Of a stretch of 30,085 bases of DNA, positions 14,201 to 22,448 are shown piece by piece; position 1 is the stretch's first letter; the number at the start of each line of letters is the position of its first letter. This DNA is from SVFI01 sp045588655 (GTDB taxonomy: Bacteria > Bacillota > Clostridia > Lachnospirales > Lachnospiraceae). The DNA is taken from NCBI GenBank assembly GCA_045588655.1, contig JAZNEP010000033.1:1-30085 (forward strand), in the 5' to 3' direction. Both the position numbers and the translations under genes were made by a program. The notes under the pieces are model-generated. The model was not told the origin of the DNA and did no database searches. It saw only the letters and a list, made by a program, of their open reading frames with translations.

Positions 14201-14318
14201 GGATAAAAAACTTCTTGTTCAAATTTTTATCCTAGTTTCTTTAAAATTACTTTTCCTAACCGCACTCATATAGGAATATCTTTCGGATAAAAAATAGCTC
14301 TTTTAAGCTTTTTATCCG
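14201..14318. repeat. Two hairpins sharing the arm GGATAAAAA
   Basis: GGATAAAAA (14201-14209) pairs with TTTTTATCC (14224-14232). The same arms recur as CGGATAAAAA (14284-14293) and TTTTTATCCG (14309-14318), the second hairpin having an added inner AGCT pair. Both are preceded by TTC. The repeated arms suggest binding sites or a duplicated RNA element rather than chance. Confidence 0.5.
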
Positions 14319-14400
14319 ATTTTACTGAAACTAAAATCACAAAATAAAACAAATTGGGAAAAATTGATAGGGTAAACAATTGAAAAACTAAAAACTTATC

Positions 14401-14433
14401 CTACCACCAATACCTAAAACGTATTAGTGGTAG
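14401..14433 (-). terminator. Hairpin ending the two-adaptor export operon
   Basis: CTACCAC and AATAC (14401-14413, one mismatch between them) pair with GTATT and GTGGTAG (14421-14433) around a CTAAAAC loop. It lies 84 bases after the last ATPase gene of the export operon. On the minus strand it is followed by GATAAGTTTTTAG, so the T run is offset by a few bases. A transcript end here is likely. Confidence 0.6.
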
Positions 14434-14440
14434 AATGATT

Positions 14441-14488
14441 GATCTGTAAAAAACTCGATTTGTAAAAAAGTTGATTTGTAAAAAGCAT
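14441..14488. repeat. Three tandem copies of a 16-base repeat
   Basis: GATCTGTAAAAAACTC (14441), GATTTGTAAAAAAGTT (14457) and GATTTGTAAAAAGCAT (14473) are head-to-tail copies, and a partial TGTAAAAGG follows. They lie between the last ATPase stop and the hairpin at 14401-14433. Too short and too uniform in phase for a CRISPR; probably a slippage repeat. Confidence 0.6.
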
Positions 14489-14516
14489 GTAAAAGGTATT
14501 TACTACGTGATTTTCT

Positions 14517-15500
14517 TTAGTTTTCTCCTGCAATCACGATTTTACCATCCACCAGACTAATTTTTACTTTATTTCCGGCAATACCTGCTGCACTTAACAT
14601 ATCTTCACTCAGTTGCACACGATGTGCCTTATCCATGATGAAATATTCCTCATGTGAATCGTCATCTACCTCCAGACTCTCCACACGTTCGATTTGTTCA
14701 CGAACCTGTGCTTTCATAATTTTTTCCGTACTAATCTTACCATCTGTGATCATGACCACTCGATCCACCTTACTTGCCAGCTTGATATCATGCGTAACAA
14801 TAATAATGGTAAGTCCCATCTCTCGATTTAATGTACGAAAAAGATCTTGAATTACATTTGATGTTTTCGTATCCACCGCACCGGTCGGCTCATCCGCAAG
14901 AAGAATATCCGGTTCATTTGCGAGAGCTACCGCAATGGCCACACGCTGCTGTTCTCCACCGGACATCTGTCCCGGATACGAATCTTTCTTATGTAGCATC
15001 CCCACCAACTCCAGCAAATGCAATGCTTTTTCTCTCTTTTTCTTCGCACTTGCTTTGGTAAAATTCATCGCCACTTCAATGTTTTCAATTGCCGTGAGAT
15101 AAAAGTATAGATTTCGTGCACTCTTTTGCCAGACAAAGCCGATTTTCTTTTTTCGATATTGCACCATCTGACGTTCTGACATTTCTGCAAGATTGATACC
15201 GTCCACCACAATTGTACCTGCTGTCTGACGTTCCAATCCACCAATCATATTCATCAGTGTACTTTTACCGCTACCACTCTTACCGATAATCGAAATCATT
15301 TCTCCGCGTGCAATTTCAAGTTCCAGCCCTTGCAGCGCCATAACTTCTACTTCCTCTGTCTTATATATCTTGACCAGACCGTCACAAACAATCAGCGGCT
15401 TCACAACTGTTGTATCAACGGCAGAAGACGACTCCTGCGTATTCACTTCATCAACCAATGTTTCGTTTGACTTCGCCAAGTTCCCCATCCTCCATCTCAT
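14517..15500 (-). CDS. ABC transporter ATPase with AbrB-like C-terminal tail
   Basis: A 327-residue MacB/LolD-type ATPase. Residues about 36-260 form the nucleotide-binding domain: Walker A GKSGSGKST (73-81), Q-loop FVWQKS, signature MSGGEQQRV, Walker B ILLADEPTGAVD, and the switch His in THD. A 30-residue polar N-terminal extension precedes it. The last 45 residues, RVQLSEDMLSAAGIAGNKVK and then ISLVDGKIVI, look like a SpoVT/AbrB beta domain. The start is uncertain: ATG 15500 with GGAG nine bases upstream is used, while an in-frame TTG at 15479 behind GGAGG is an alternative. Either way it overlaps the other ATPase gene, so the two are translationally coupled. It would energise the permease at 16145-18949, perhaps as a heterodimer with the other ATPase. 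Confidence 0.88.
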   Translation of the reverse strand: MRWRMGNLAKSNETLVDEVNTQESSSAVDTTVVKPLIVCDGLVKIYKTEEVEVMALQGLELEIARGEMISIIGKSGSGKSTLMNMIGGLERQTAGTIVVDGINLAEMSERQMVQYRKKKIGFVWQKSARNLYFYLTAIENIEVAMNFTKASAKKKREKALHLLELVGMLHKKDSYPGQMSGGEQQRVAIAVALANEPDILLADEPTGAVDTKTSNVIQDLFRTLNREMGLTIIIVTHDIKLASKVDRVVMITDGKISTEKIMKAQVREQIERVESLEVDDDSHEEYFIMDKAHRVQLSEDMLSAAGIAGNKVKISLVDGKIVIAGEN

Positions 15501-16143
15501 AAATCACATCTCCAAGCTCCATCAAGTTTGGATCATGTGTTGTCATTACAATCGTCAGTCCTTCTTTTTCAATCAGACGTCGGAATAATTTCATTACTCG
15601 TATACCGGATTCTGTATCCAACGCACCGGTCGGCTCATCCGCAAAAATAACTTTTGGTTTGTGTGCCACCGCCCGCGCAATTGCAATTCTCTGCTGCTCA
15701 CCACCGGACATCTGCCCAGGCATATGAAGCATACGTTCATCCATGCCAACAATCTTCAACACATTCTCAATCTGCTCCTGGTAGTTACCTTCCACTTCCG
15801 CTAGTCGCATCGCAAAATCTACATTTTCATAAGCGTTCATAATCGGAATCAGCGCTACTGACTGGAACACAAAACCAATCTGCTTTCTGCGTAAATTTTC
15901 TTTTTCCGCCGTACTCATTTGACTAAACGATGCACCATCAAAGATTACCTCTCCTGATGTCGGTTCATCCAGTGCACTCAAAATGTTTAACAGCGTCGTT
16001 TTTCCACTACCGGAACGCCCCTTCAATATTGTGAGCGTTCCTCGAGGCACCTGCATATCCACACCCTTCAATGCATAGAAATCTTCTCCGGCTCCGGTAG
16101 GGAATGCTCTTACAATTTGTTTTGCTTCTAATATAATGTCCAT
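15451..16143 (-). CDS. ABC transporter ATPase (MacB/LolD type)
   Basis: A 230-residue protein consisting of a single nucleotide-binding domain of the MacB/LolD group. It has Walker A GRSGSGKTT (42-50), Q-loop FVFQSV, signature MSGGEQQRIAIARA, Walker B VIFADEPTGALD and the switch His in TTHD. All catalytic residues are in place. The ATG at 16143 has GGAGG six bases upstream and begins one base after the permease stop at 16145. It is the fourth gene of the export operon and overlaps the second ATPase gene. The normal partner of this subfamily is an FtsX-like permease, which is the gene just upstream. Confidence 0.92.
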   Translation of the reverse strand: MDIILEAKQIVRAFPTGAGEDFYALKGVDMQVPRGTLTILKGRSGSGKTTLLNILSALDEPTSGEVIFDGASFSQMSTAEKENLRRKQIGFVFQSVALIPIMNAYENVDFAMRLAEVEGNYQEQIENVLKIVGMDERMLHMPGQMSGGEQQRIAIARAVAHKPKVIFADEPTGALDTESGIRVMKLFRRLIEKEGLTIVMTTHDPNLMELGDVIYEMEDGELGEVKRNIG

Positions 16144-16144
16144 T

Positions 16145-18949
16145 CTAGTCCTCCCCAAGCTTGAGTGCCTGTGTAATATTCATTGATTGAATCAGTTTTC
16201 TCAATACCACAATACATATAATCATCATCAAAGCAATGACAAGTACCAGTTTGGTAATATCACCTGCATCAAAGTGCAGGAAAATATCAATGTTATGTTT
16301 TTGTGGCAGATAAATTACACCGAACAATTCTGCAAACAATACGGTTGCTATCATACCGACACCACCGCCTGCAATCACCGAAAGCAGCGTACTGAATATA
16401 TGCTCGTTAATCAACATCCTGTTAATCTCTTTCACCGACATACCCATTGCCCTATAAACACCGAACAACAATTCTCTCTGTCGAATAGAAGCAATCCAGT
16501 AAATCATAAATCCAACCACACAGAGAACCAGTGCAATAATGAAACTAAGAGTAAACATACCATTTGTAATCTGGATCAGTGTTGACTCCTTCATCGTCTG
16601 AACCTGCTCTTCTACACTGGTAATCGTCGGGTAAGCAAGATTCATTCCTTCCAGTACATCTTCTACTTCCTTGACACTCACACCGTCTGCGAGATTCAGC
16701 CATACATTATATGGCGATACTTTGTAAAACCGATAAGAGGAAGAATAATTGGCAACCACAAGGTAGTTTTCCTTAAGTTCCCCCTCTTCATATTCATATT
16801 TCTGATAGCCAGGCCAATGATCTACAATGGCACAAACTTCCCCTGACATTTCGCCTCTTGGTTGTTCTTTCATCGAGGTTGCCACACAATACCTGGTCAG
16901 CTTCACGTTCTGTCCGACCGTAACCCCCAATTCTTTTGCAAGGTTTGAGGAAATGATGACAGCCTTCGGATTGTCAGCCAACATATTTAAGTAATGATAC
17001 CAATGCTTTTCTCCGTTTAAGTCCATCTTCAATGTCGCTGTGTTTCCAAATTCATTTGTGATAATACCTTGGAACAAACAATCTTTTACTTTACTTTTAT
17101 TGTATTTCAGTTCTGCCGTATCATCATAGATTACTCTGGTTATACTTTCACACATTCCATTTTCCAGCAATGTATTATACTTTAAGAAATCCGGCTCCAA
17201 AAATTCATAATCTTCAATCTGTTTGCCCGATATCAGATGCTTTCTCTCCCAAGTCTCACTCACTACCATATCTGCACCGGTATTGTACGTAATACGTTCC
17301 ACGCTGTTTGTATTAATCGTTCGCGCGATATTGGCATAAAACAATCCCAACGCAATCGTCAAAATCAAAAAGACAGAAATACCACTCTGCTTACTAAAGG
17401 TTCTGGTAATCTGTAAAAAGGACGCATACATTGCCGGTTTCCATTTATTGCGTCCGACCCAGTATACAAACTTCACCAAATACTGCATCAGACGTAAAAT
17501 AAACAATCCCAGTGCAAAAATGAAAAGTACCGCATCCAAAAAGAGTACCGGGTCCATTTTCTGTCCCTGCAATGCACTTTGTTGAATCGTTTCCATATTT
17601 TGATTAAAATTGTAAATCAGATATACAGCAACTGCCAAAAGAATGACATCAAAGAAAAATTTCTCCCAAATAGGCTTTTTATTTACTTTCACCGCGCTCT
17701 TACGCTGTACAATGGAAACTCCTGCGGAAGCAATGACCGGTATCAGTAAAAAAACAGTTCCGCACGCCACTGCTATCAATCCGTATATCAGCATTTCCCA
17801 TACCGGCTGATACATATTAAGTCCCGCAGACGAAAAGCTCAAAAAATCCTCTGTTCCCGCACCAATTTTGCAAAGCAGATATCCAAGCGGTAAACCAAGC
17901 ACCAATCCTCCCAGTGCCAGAAACACCGATTGTACCATGTACATCCAAATCACTTGAAGACGGCTTCCGCCTCTACTTTTTATCATTGCAATCTCATTTT
18001 TTTCCGTTTCGATAATCTGACTGGAAACCATATAAATATAAGCCAAAACCATTCCCAAAATAGGTAGCTCTAACACCCATAATGTAATATCAACCGTCTT
18101 CTTTCCGTCCCGGTATTCCTCTATAAACGGCGTCAGCGTTTCGACAAACTCTTTCTCGGATGAACTCAGAGCGCGCACGGCTCCAGCTACTTGTTCCACA
18201 TTTCTATGCGTAATTGCTCTGTAATCCAGCACCTGATAATATGTAAAAAACACAAAATCATCTACATATTCTTGCAAAATATATTCAAAATCCTCTTGCG
18301 ACACAAAAATATGCGAAACTATTTCATCCGTTTGAATCTGCCAAAAGATATCATCCAGCGCCTGCTCTTTGAATACTCCGGCCACTACGAGTTTGAGTTT
18401 CTCCCCCTTGTCATTCTTCCAATCCTCGAATTCAATTTCTTCGCCGACCACAAGCTGACACTTATCCATAACATATTCCGACATCACACACGGAATCGCA
18501 TCTCCCTGATAGGTATCGTACCCTTCTCCAAATGCAATTGTTGTATGTTCACTTAGAGCCGGCATATAGGCTACATTATAACTGTAACCTTTTTCGTTGT
18601 AGGTACACTTTGTAAGTTTATTCGGCAAATGAAAAAACAACTGTTCTTCCAAAACCGGCAGTTGAATCCGTTTGCTCCATTTACTGTTATACCTATCTAT
18701 CTCTTCCATGAGTGCTGCAACTGACGGAAATTCTTCCGCCATCACATAGTCTGATTTTCCGATCACTGTCGGAAACTGGTTTTCGCCCTCTATGTATTGA
18801 AGAAAAATGCGTCCGATCAATTTGTCCAGTGATCCGGCTTTAAACATTGGATGACAGCTCAAGGTTGCCACCAAAAAGGTCAATCCCAAAACAAGGCAGA
18901 ACGAAAGCCATTTTTTGTTTTTTATCTTTTTTAAAATCTGCTTCAACAT
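16145..18949 (-). CDS. FtsX-like ABC transporter permease (MacB family)
   Basis: A 934-residue membrane protein. An N-terminal membrane helix (about 15-32) is followed by an extracellular region (35-285) of the MacB_PCD type. A first FtsX domain with three to four helices lies at about 285-415, and further helices at about 435-450, 470-490 and 525-540. A second large extracellular region spans about 545-790, and the second FtsX domain is at about 795-925. It ends in LKLGED, like many FtsX permeases (ALKxGE). This duplicated build of about ten helices allows a monomer to serve as the whole channel-like unit, whereas E. coli MacB is half this size. It is followed after one base by an ATPase gene and preceded by the adaptor at 23 bases. 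Confidence 0.9.
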   Translation of the reverse strand: MLKQILKKIKNKKWLSFCLVLGLTFLVATLSCHPMFKAGSLDKLIGRIFLQYIEGENQFPTVIGKSDYVMAEEFPSVAALMEEIDRYNSKWSKRIQLPVLEEQLFFHLPNKLTKCTYNEKGYSYNVAYMPALSEHTTIAFGEGYDTYQGDAIPCVMSEYVMDKCQLVVGEEIEFEDWKNDKGEKLKLVVAGVFKEQALDDIFWQIQTDEIVSHIFVSQEDFEYILQEYVDDFVFFTYYQVLDYRAITHRNVEQVAGAVRALSSSEKEFVETLTPFIEEYRDGKKTVDITLWVLELPILGMVLAYIYMVSSQIIETEKNEIAMIKSRGGSRLQVIWMYMVQSVFLALGGLVLGLPLGYLLCKIGAGTEDFLSFSSAGLNMYQPVWEMLIYGLIAVACGTVFLLIPVIASAGVSIVQRKSAVKVNKKPIWEKFFFDVILLAVAVYLIYNFNQNMETIQQSALQGQKMDPVLFLDAVLFIFALGLFILRLMQYLVKFVYWVGRNKWKPAMYASFLQITRTFSKQSGISVFLILTIALGLFYANIARTINTNSVERITYNTGADMVVSETWERKHLISGKQIEDYEFLEPDFLKYNTLLENGMCESITRVIYDDTAELKYNKSKVKDCLFQGIITNEFGNTATLKMDLNGEKHWYHYLNMLADNPKAVIISSNLAKELGVTVGQNVKLTRYCVATSMKEQPRGEMSGEVCAIVDHWPGYQKYEYEEGELKENYLVVANYSSSYRFYKVSPYNVWLNLADGVSVKEVEDVLEGMNLAYPTITSVEEQVQTMKESTLIQITNGMFTLSFIIALVLCVVGFMIYWIASIRQRELLFGVYRAMGMSVKEINRMLINEHIFSTLLSVIAGGGVGMIATVLFAELFGVIYLPQKHNIDIFLHFDAGDITKLVLVIALMMIICIVVLRKLIQSMNITQALKLGED

Positions 18950-18972
18950 CTGTTTATTCTACTCTCTCCAAT

Positions 18973-21333
18973 TTATTGCATAAATACTCCAGTTACATTT
19001 TCCGCGCTACCATTTAGGGAATTGCTTGTGAGATTCACTATCATCTCAGACGATTCCATATTTCGATTCAGTGCCAATACATCGCCTTCTTTTATCCCGT
19101 TTATAACACAATCGCGTCTGAAACCATCTTTGTCTACCGTTGAATAGAGGTACTGTACATATTGTTTTACAAGTTGCCCATTTTCAACCTTCCATACGAA
19201 GTACAGAATCTCATCCTCCAGGATCAATTTTTCTGAATTGACAACTCCGAACGGAAATGTATAAATATTTGAGATTGTTTTCGCAGAGCAAACTGCATAC
19301 TTATCGCCTTTCAGTGAGTAATTCGTATAGTATTCTTCGTCATCCATCTTAACAAATGCCTGAGCACCTCTTCCTAGATCCCCCAGTGATCCCTGTGTAA
19401 TATAAACACCGTCCTCTAACGAGGTGATAAATACTTGATTGCCCAAGCTATCACCTGAAAGACCTACCACCGTACCGGTATAAATTTCCTCAATTCCTTC
19501 ATCCACAAATTCTACTTTCTGATTAAGCTGAACATCATAATCCAGAAGCAAATTCACATACGGTGAAGTTTCTGACGCAATTCTACAAATCACATCCCCG
19601 ACTTTTATTTTTTTACCGACGGAAAGATTAATATCCTTTATCTTTCCGGACTGCTCTGCGCATATACTGATAACACCGCTTCCGTCGTTATTTTCTTTTG
19701 CTTTTTTGTAGTTTTCCTGCATAATCTTCAGCTGATACTCATAATCTGTCTGTGCCTGTTCTTTTTTAATCTTTTCCACAGCAATCTGACAGGTTAGTTC
19801 CTCTGCCATGTATGGTCTTGTGATATATTGTTTTACTTTTTCAACATTTCCATCTTTATCCTTTACTTCCACTTCTTGTTCCACCGGCTGATTTCTCGCT
19901 TCCATCAATGCTGCAATCATTTCATCTGACATTTTTTGTTGTCTTTGGTATAGTGTGGTATGTTTTTCCATGGCATTTTTCATATCTGCAAGAGCTGCAC
20001 TACCATCCTTAATTTTAATCTTGCAGATTACCGCGCCTTTTTCTACTTCGTCATCATAACGCGCAGAGACCTCCACAATCTCTCCTTCATATTCTGAATG
20101 CACAAGTTGCAGCTTTGTCTCAACCTTGTAAATTGCCTCCGTCTTTTGTATATCCTCATACTTATCGAGATTTGCGGTATATAGTTCATATTCTGTTGGG
20201 GCAACTGCCTCAGATGAATAGAACACTTCCTCTCCTTCACTTAACCCTGAAATCACCTGCACAGATTGAGCGTCCTTTTTTCCAATCTTAATCGGTCTGA
20301 CTTCCTTACCTGTGTCAGTTTTAACATAAACATAATATCCGTCATCGTCTTCGTACAAAGAATCTTTCGCAATACAAAGCACATTCTCCACACTGTCTTT
20401 TTCAAAAAACACCGGAACACAGTTTCCTACCGGTGGTGTCAAGGACTCGTCTTCAAATTTTAGTCGTACCCTCGGATAAAGATCACGTCCCTCCGCTGCA
20501 AGCACTTCGAAATCCTGGTATGCATACTCCTTTAATTCATATTTTACTCCATTATTTATCGTATATATGGAAGTATATTTCTCACAAATATTTTGCCTAA
20601 TGGTCTCATTGGTTAGTTCCAAGTGAACCTTTTCATAGTCCGCAATCACCACGACATTCTCCGCCGGTTTTACCGGCTCCGGTTCCTCCGTATTTTTTAC
20701 ATAACAGACATAACCACTATTTCTGGCATACAACTTACCGTCTTTTACTATTTTGGAATATTCACTCAATTTTCTGTCATACTGTGACATTTTATATTCA
20801 TACAAGAGCTCATCATATCTATGATTTTCTTTTAAAACGGAAATCTCTTTATTGGTTTGATTTGCACCTTCTTCATCTTCCAATACAAGAAAACCTTGCT
20901 GCTTGTAGCCCAGTTCTTTTAGTTTTTCTTCATGCACTATATTGGCTATCGTATGTGCCTGCTTACAATTTTCTTTCTCGGTAGCAATGCTGTCCATCAT
21001 TTCCTGCGCCTGTTCAATATCTGCCGTAGCGAGAAGTGTGCCTTCCTCCACATACTCACCAAGCTCCACATGAATTTCCTCTATCATTGTACTATTTTCC
21101 CAAAAATGACAGTGATATGTCGGTACCACCACCGCATCGCGATATTCGATTTTACCTACATCCCCGTATCCTACCGGCCGAAATGCTTCATTCATGACTT
21201 TCGGCTCCACAAGCGGCGGTATATCCATCGCCGTCTTAGCTCTTGCACAACCTGTCATTCCAACACATGCTACACACAGGAGCAAAACACCCATTTTATG
21301 TAATACTTTTATTTTCTGCTTTTTTCTACCCAT
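18973..21333 (-). CDS. Double-module membrane fusion (adaptor) lipoprotein
   Basis: A 786-residue lipoprotein; the signal peptide ends in the lipobox MTGC at Cys 29. Two adaptor (MFP/HlyD-like) modules lie in tandem. Module one (about 50-385) has a lipoyl-like strand pair EIHVELGEYVEEGTLLATA, a helical hairpin (about 105-200), a barrel region, and the membrane-proximal end SVQVISGLSEGEEVFYSS. Module two (about 395-770) repeats the order: GEIVEVSARYDDEVEKGAVI, a long coiled-coil hairpin (about 450-560), SGKIKDINLSVGKKIKVGDV, and INGIKEGDVLALNRNMESS. Usual adaptors are 330-450 residues, so this is about twice the norm. Its ATG overlaps the stop of the first adaptor by one base. It would bridge the permease to the cell wall side; a tandem repeat could supply two subunits at once. 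Confidence 0.85.
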   Translation of the reverse strand: MGRKKQKIKVLHKMGVLLLCVACVGMTGCARAKTAMDIPPLVEPKVMNEAFRPVGYGDVGKIEYRDAVVVPTYHCHFWENSTMIEEIHVELGEYVEEGTLLATADIEQAQEMMDSIATEKENCKQAHTIANIVHEEKLKELGYKQQGFLVLEDEEGANQTNKEISVLKENHRYDELLYEYKMSQYDRKLSEYSKIVKDGKLYARNSGYVCYVKNTEEPEPVKPAENVVVIADYEKVHLELTNETIRQNICEKYTSIYTINNGVKYELKEYAYQDFEVLAAEGRDLYPRVRLKFEDESLTPPVGNCVPVFFEKDSVENVLCIAKDSLYEDDDGYYVYVKTDTGKEVRPIKIGKKDAQSVQVISGLSEGEEVFYSSEAVAPTEYELYTANLDKYEDIQKTEAIYKVETKLQLVHSEYEGEIVEVSARYDDEVEKGAVICKIKIKDGSAALADMKNAMEKHTTLYQRQQKMSDEMIAALMEARNQPVEQEVEVKDKDGNVEKVKQYITRPYMAEELTCQIAVEKIKKEQAQTDYEYQLKIMQENYKKAKENNDGSGVISICAEQSGKIKDINLSVGKKIKVGDVICRIASETSPYVNLLLDYDVQLNQKVEFVDEGIEEIYTGTVVGLSGDSLGNQVFITSLEDGVYITQGSLGDLGRGAQAFVKMDDEEYYTNYSLKGDKYAVCSAKTISNIYTFPFGVVNSEKLILEDEILYFVWKVENGQLVKQYVQYLYSTVDKDGFRRDCVINGIKEGDVLALNRNMESSEMIVNLTSNSLNGSAENVTGVFMQ

Positions 21334-22316
21334 CAGTCAACTACCACCTTATCTCCGGCTTTCACACCTGATTTGATAATGATAAAATCATCCACCACAT
21401 TACCAATTTGTATTTCGACTCCTGTTCTATATCCATCCTCGTTCAGCACAAACACATAATGTTTTCCATCCACTTCTTTCACAGCATTCTTTGGAAGATA
21501 CAACGCACCCTGCAGGGTGGATTTTTCTATTTTTACATCCAGGAAATTTGCCCGCATTACTCCCTTCGGGTCAAGAGCACGGAAGATGAGTGTTCGACTT
21601 CCTCTGGCTTCTTCTTGAATTTCTGTCAGTTCCATATCGTAACTAAGCTCACCATAAAGACCTTGCACTACCATTCCAATCTCAAATGGATAATCATCCA
21701 AAACGGTAACTTTATAATCCCCCTTGTTGTACAAAACGGTAATCAGTCGGTCGGACATATTTACCTTGCTGCGTTGCATCAAATCAGAAACCTGATCTAC
21801 CACTCCCGTTTTTTCTGCCTTGATGGTGTAAGTAGCCATCTTGGCACTTTCTTCCGCAATGTAGAGCTTGGTCACTTCCATATCCTTCTTCAGCAGCTCT
21901 ATATCCTCTTTGTAATCTATATCCGAATCTGCCTGCATCAGTTTTTCATAATGCTCAATCAGCATTTCCTGCATCAAAAGCTCCTCTTGATATTCTTTTA
22001 CCTTATCTTCACTTGTACTGGATTTGAACGTAACCAGTCGGTCTCCCGCAGATATGTAATCCCCCGGTTGTACAAATACCTCATCCACTTCCATGTCATC
22101 CACCGGTGGCTTATAAGTAACATTCATTTTTTCCACCGGCGATAATTTCAGCATCAGCTCCGGAGTGATATCTCCATGTAAAACAGTTGTCGTTTCATAA
22201 GTTGTGCGTTCATACGGCTTTATCGTCACCTGTCCCAGTTCCACCTGCTGCTGTTCACATCCGGTCAAGGAAAACAACAATATTCCGGTTATCATACAAA
22301 GAATTTTTTTACACAT
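21333..22316 (-). CDS. Membrane fusion (adaptor) lipoprotein
   Basis: A 327-residue lipoprotein with signal peptide MCKKILCMITGILLFSLTGC (lipobox Cys 20). A lipoyl-like half (VDEVFVQPGDYISAGDRLV, about 78-96), a helical hairpin (about 105-160), a second half-motif TIKAEKTGVVDQV, and a barrel region ending in IKSGVKAGDKVVVD are the normal order of an RND/MacA-type adaptor. The ATG at 22316 is used, because AAGGG and GGGAG precede it and the upstream ATG at 22346 has no ribosome binding site. It is the first gene of the export operon and overlaps the double adaptor by one base. In Gram-positive cells such adaptors have no outer membrane partner and probably shape substrate release. Confidence 0.85.
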   Translation of the reverse strand: MCKKILCMITGILLFSLTGCEQQQVELGQVTIKPYERTTYETTTVLHGDITPELMLKLSPVEKMNVTYKPPVDDMEVDEVFVQPGDYISAGDRLVTFKSSTSEDKVKEYQEELLMQEMLIEHYEKLMQADSDIDYKEDIELLKKDMEVTKLYIAEESAKMATYTIKAEKTGVVDQVSDLMQRSKVNMSDRLITVLYNKGDYKVTVLDDYPFEIGMVVQGLYGELSYDMELTEIQEEARGSRTLIFRALDPKGVMRANFLDVKIEKSTLQGALYLPKNAVKEVDGKHYVFVLNEDGYRTGVEIQIGNVVDDFIIIKSGVKAGDKVVVD

Positions 22317-22349
22317 TACCCTTTTTATCTCCCTTTCATACTTCAAAAG

Positions 22350-22411
22350 AGGACTTACCTTCCAGTCCTAAAAAACAAAAACCCAAGTACAGTGCTACCA
22401 CCATACTCGAG
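22350..22411 (-). terminator. Terminator after rpe, followed by a second small hairpin
   Basis: CTCGAGTA (complement of 22404-22411) pairs with TACTTGGG (complement of 22382-22389), with G-U pairs and an inner GTG/CAC stem, and is followed on the minus strand by TTTTTGTTTTTT (22370-22381). This is a strong rho-independent terminator for the phosphatase-kinase-rsgA-rpe operon. Directly after it AGGACT (22350-22355) pairs with AGTCCT (22364-22369), followed by CTTTTG. No clear promoter fits between these hairpins and the first adaptor gene. Confidence 0.8.
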
Positions 22412-22448
22412 TTTTTCTCTTAACCTCTCGGCATTTTGCCGGTCTGCA

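Larger units (their letters stand above)
14101..14516. other. Non-coding spacer with hairpins and tandem repeats
   Basis: No credible gene lies in these 416 A+T-rich bases. They hold the promoter region of the PD-(D/E)XK-like gene, two hairpins with the same arms (14201-14318), a strong hairpin (14401-14433) and a 16-base tandem repeat (14441-14488), listed separately. An untranslated RNA is possible but not shown. Confidence 0.6.

Noticed and set aside
14441..14488. CRISPR-like repeat array
   Set aside because: The copies are directly head to tail without spacers, are only 16 bases long, and no cas gene is present.
21408..22145. Plus-strand open frame of 245 codons
   Set aside because: Antisense to the first adaptor gene; rich in His, Phe and Ile without any family pattern.
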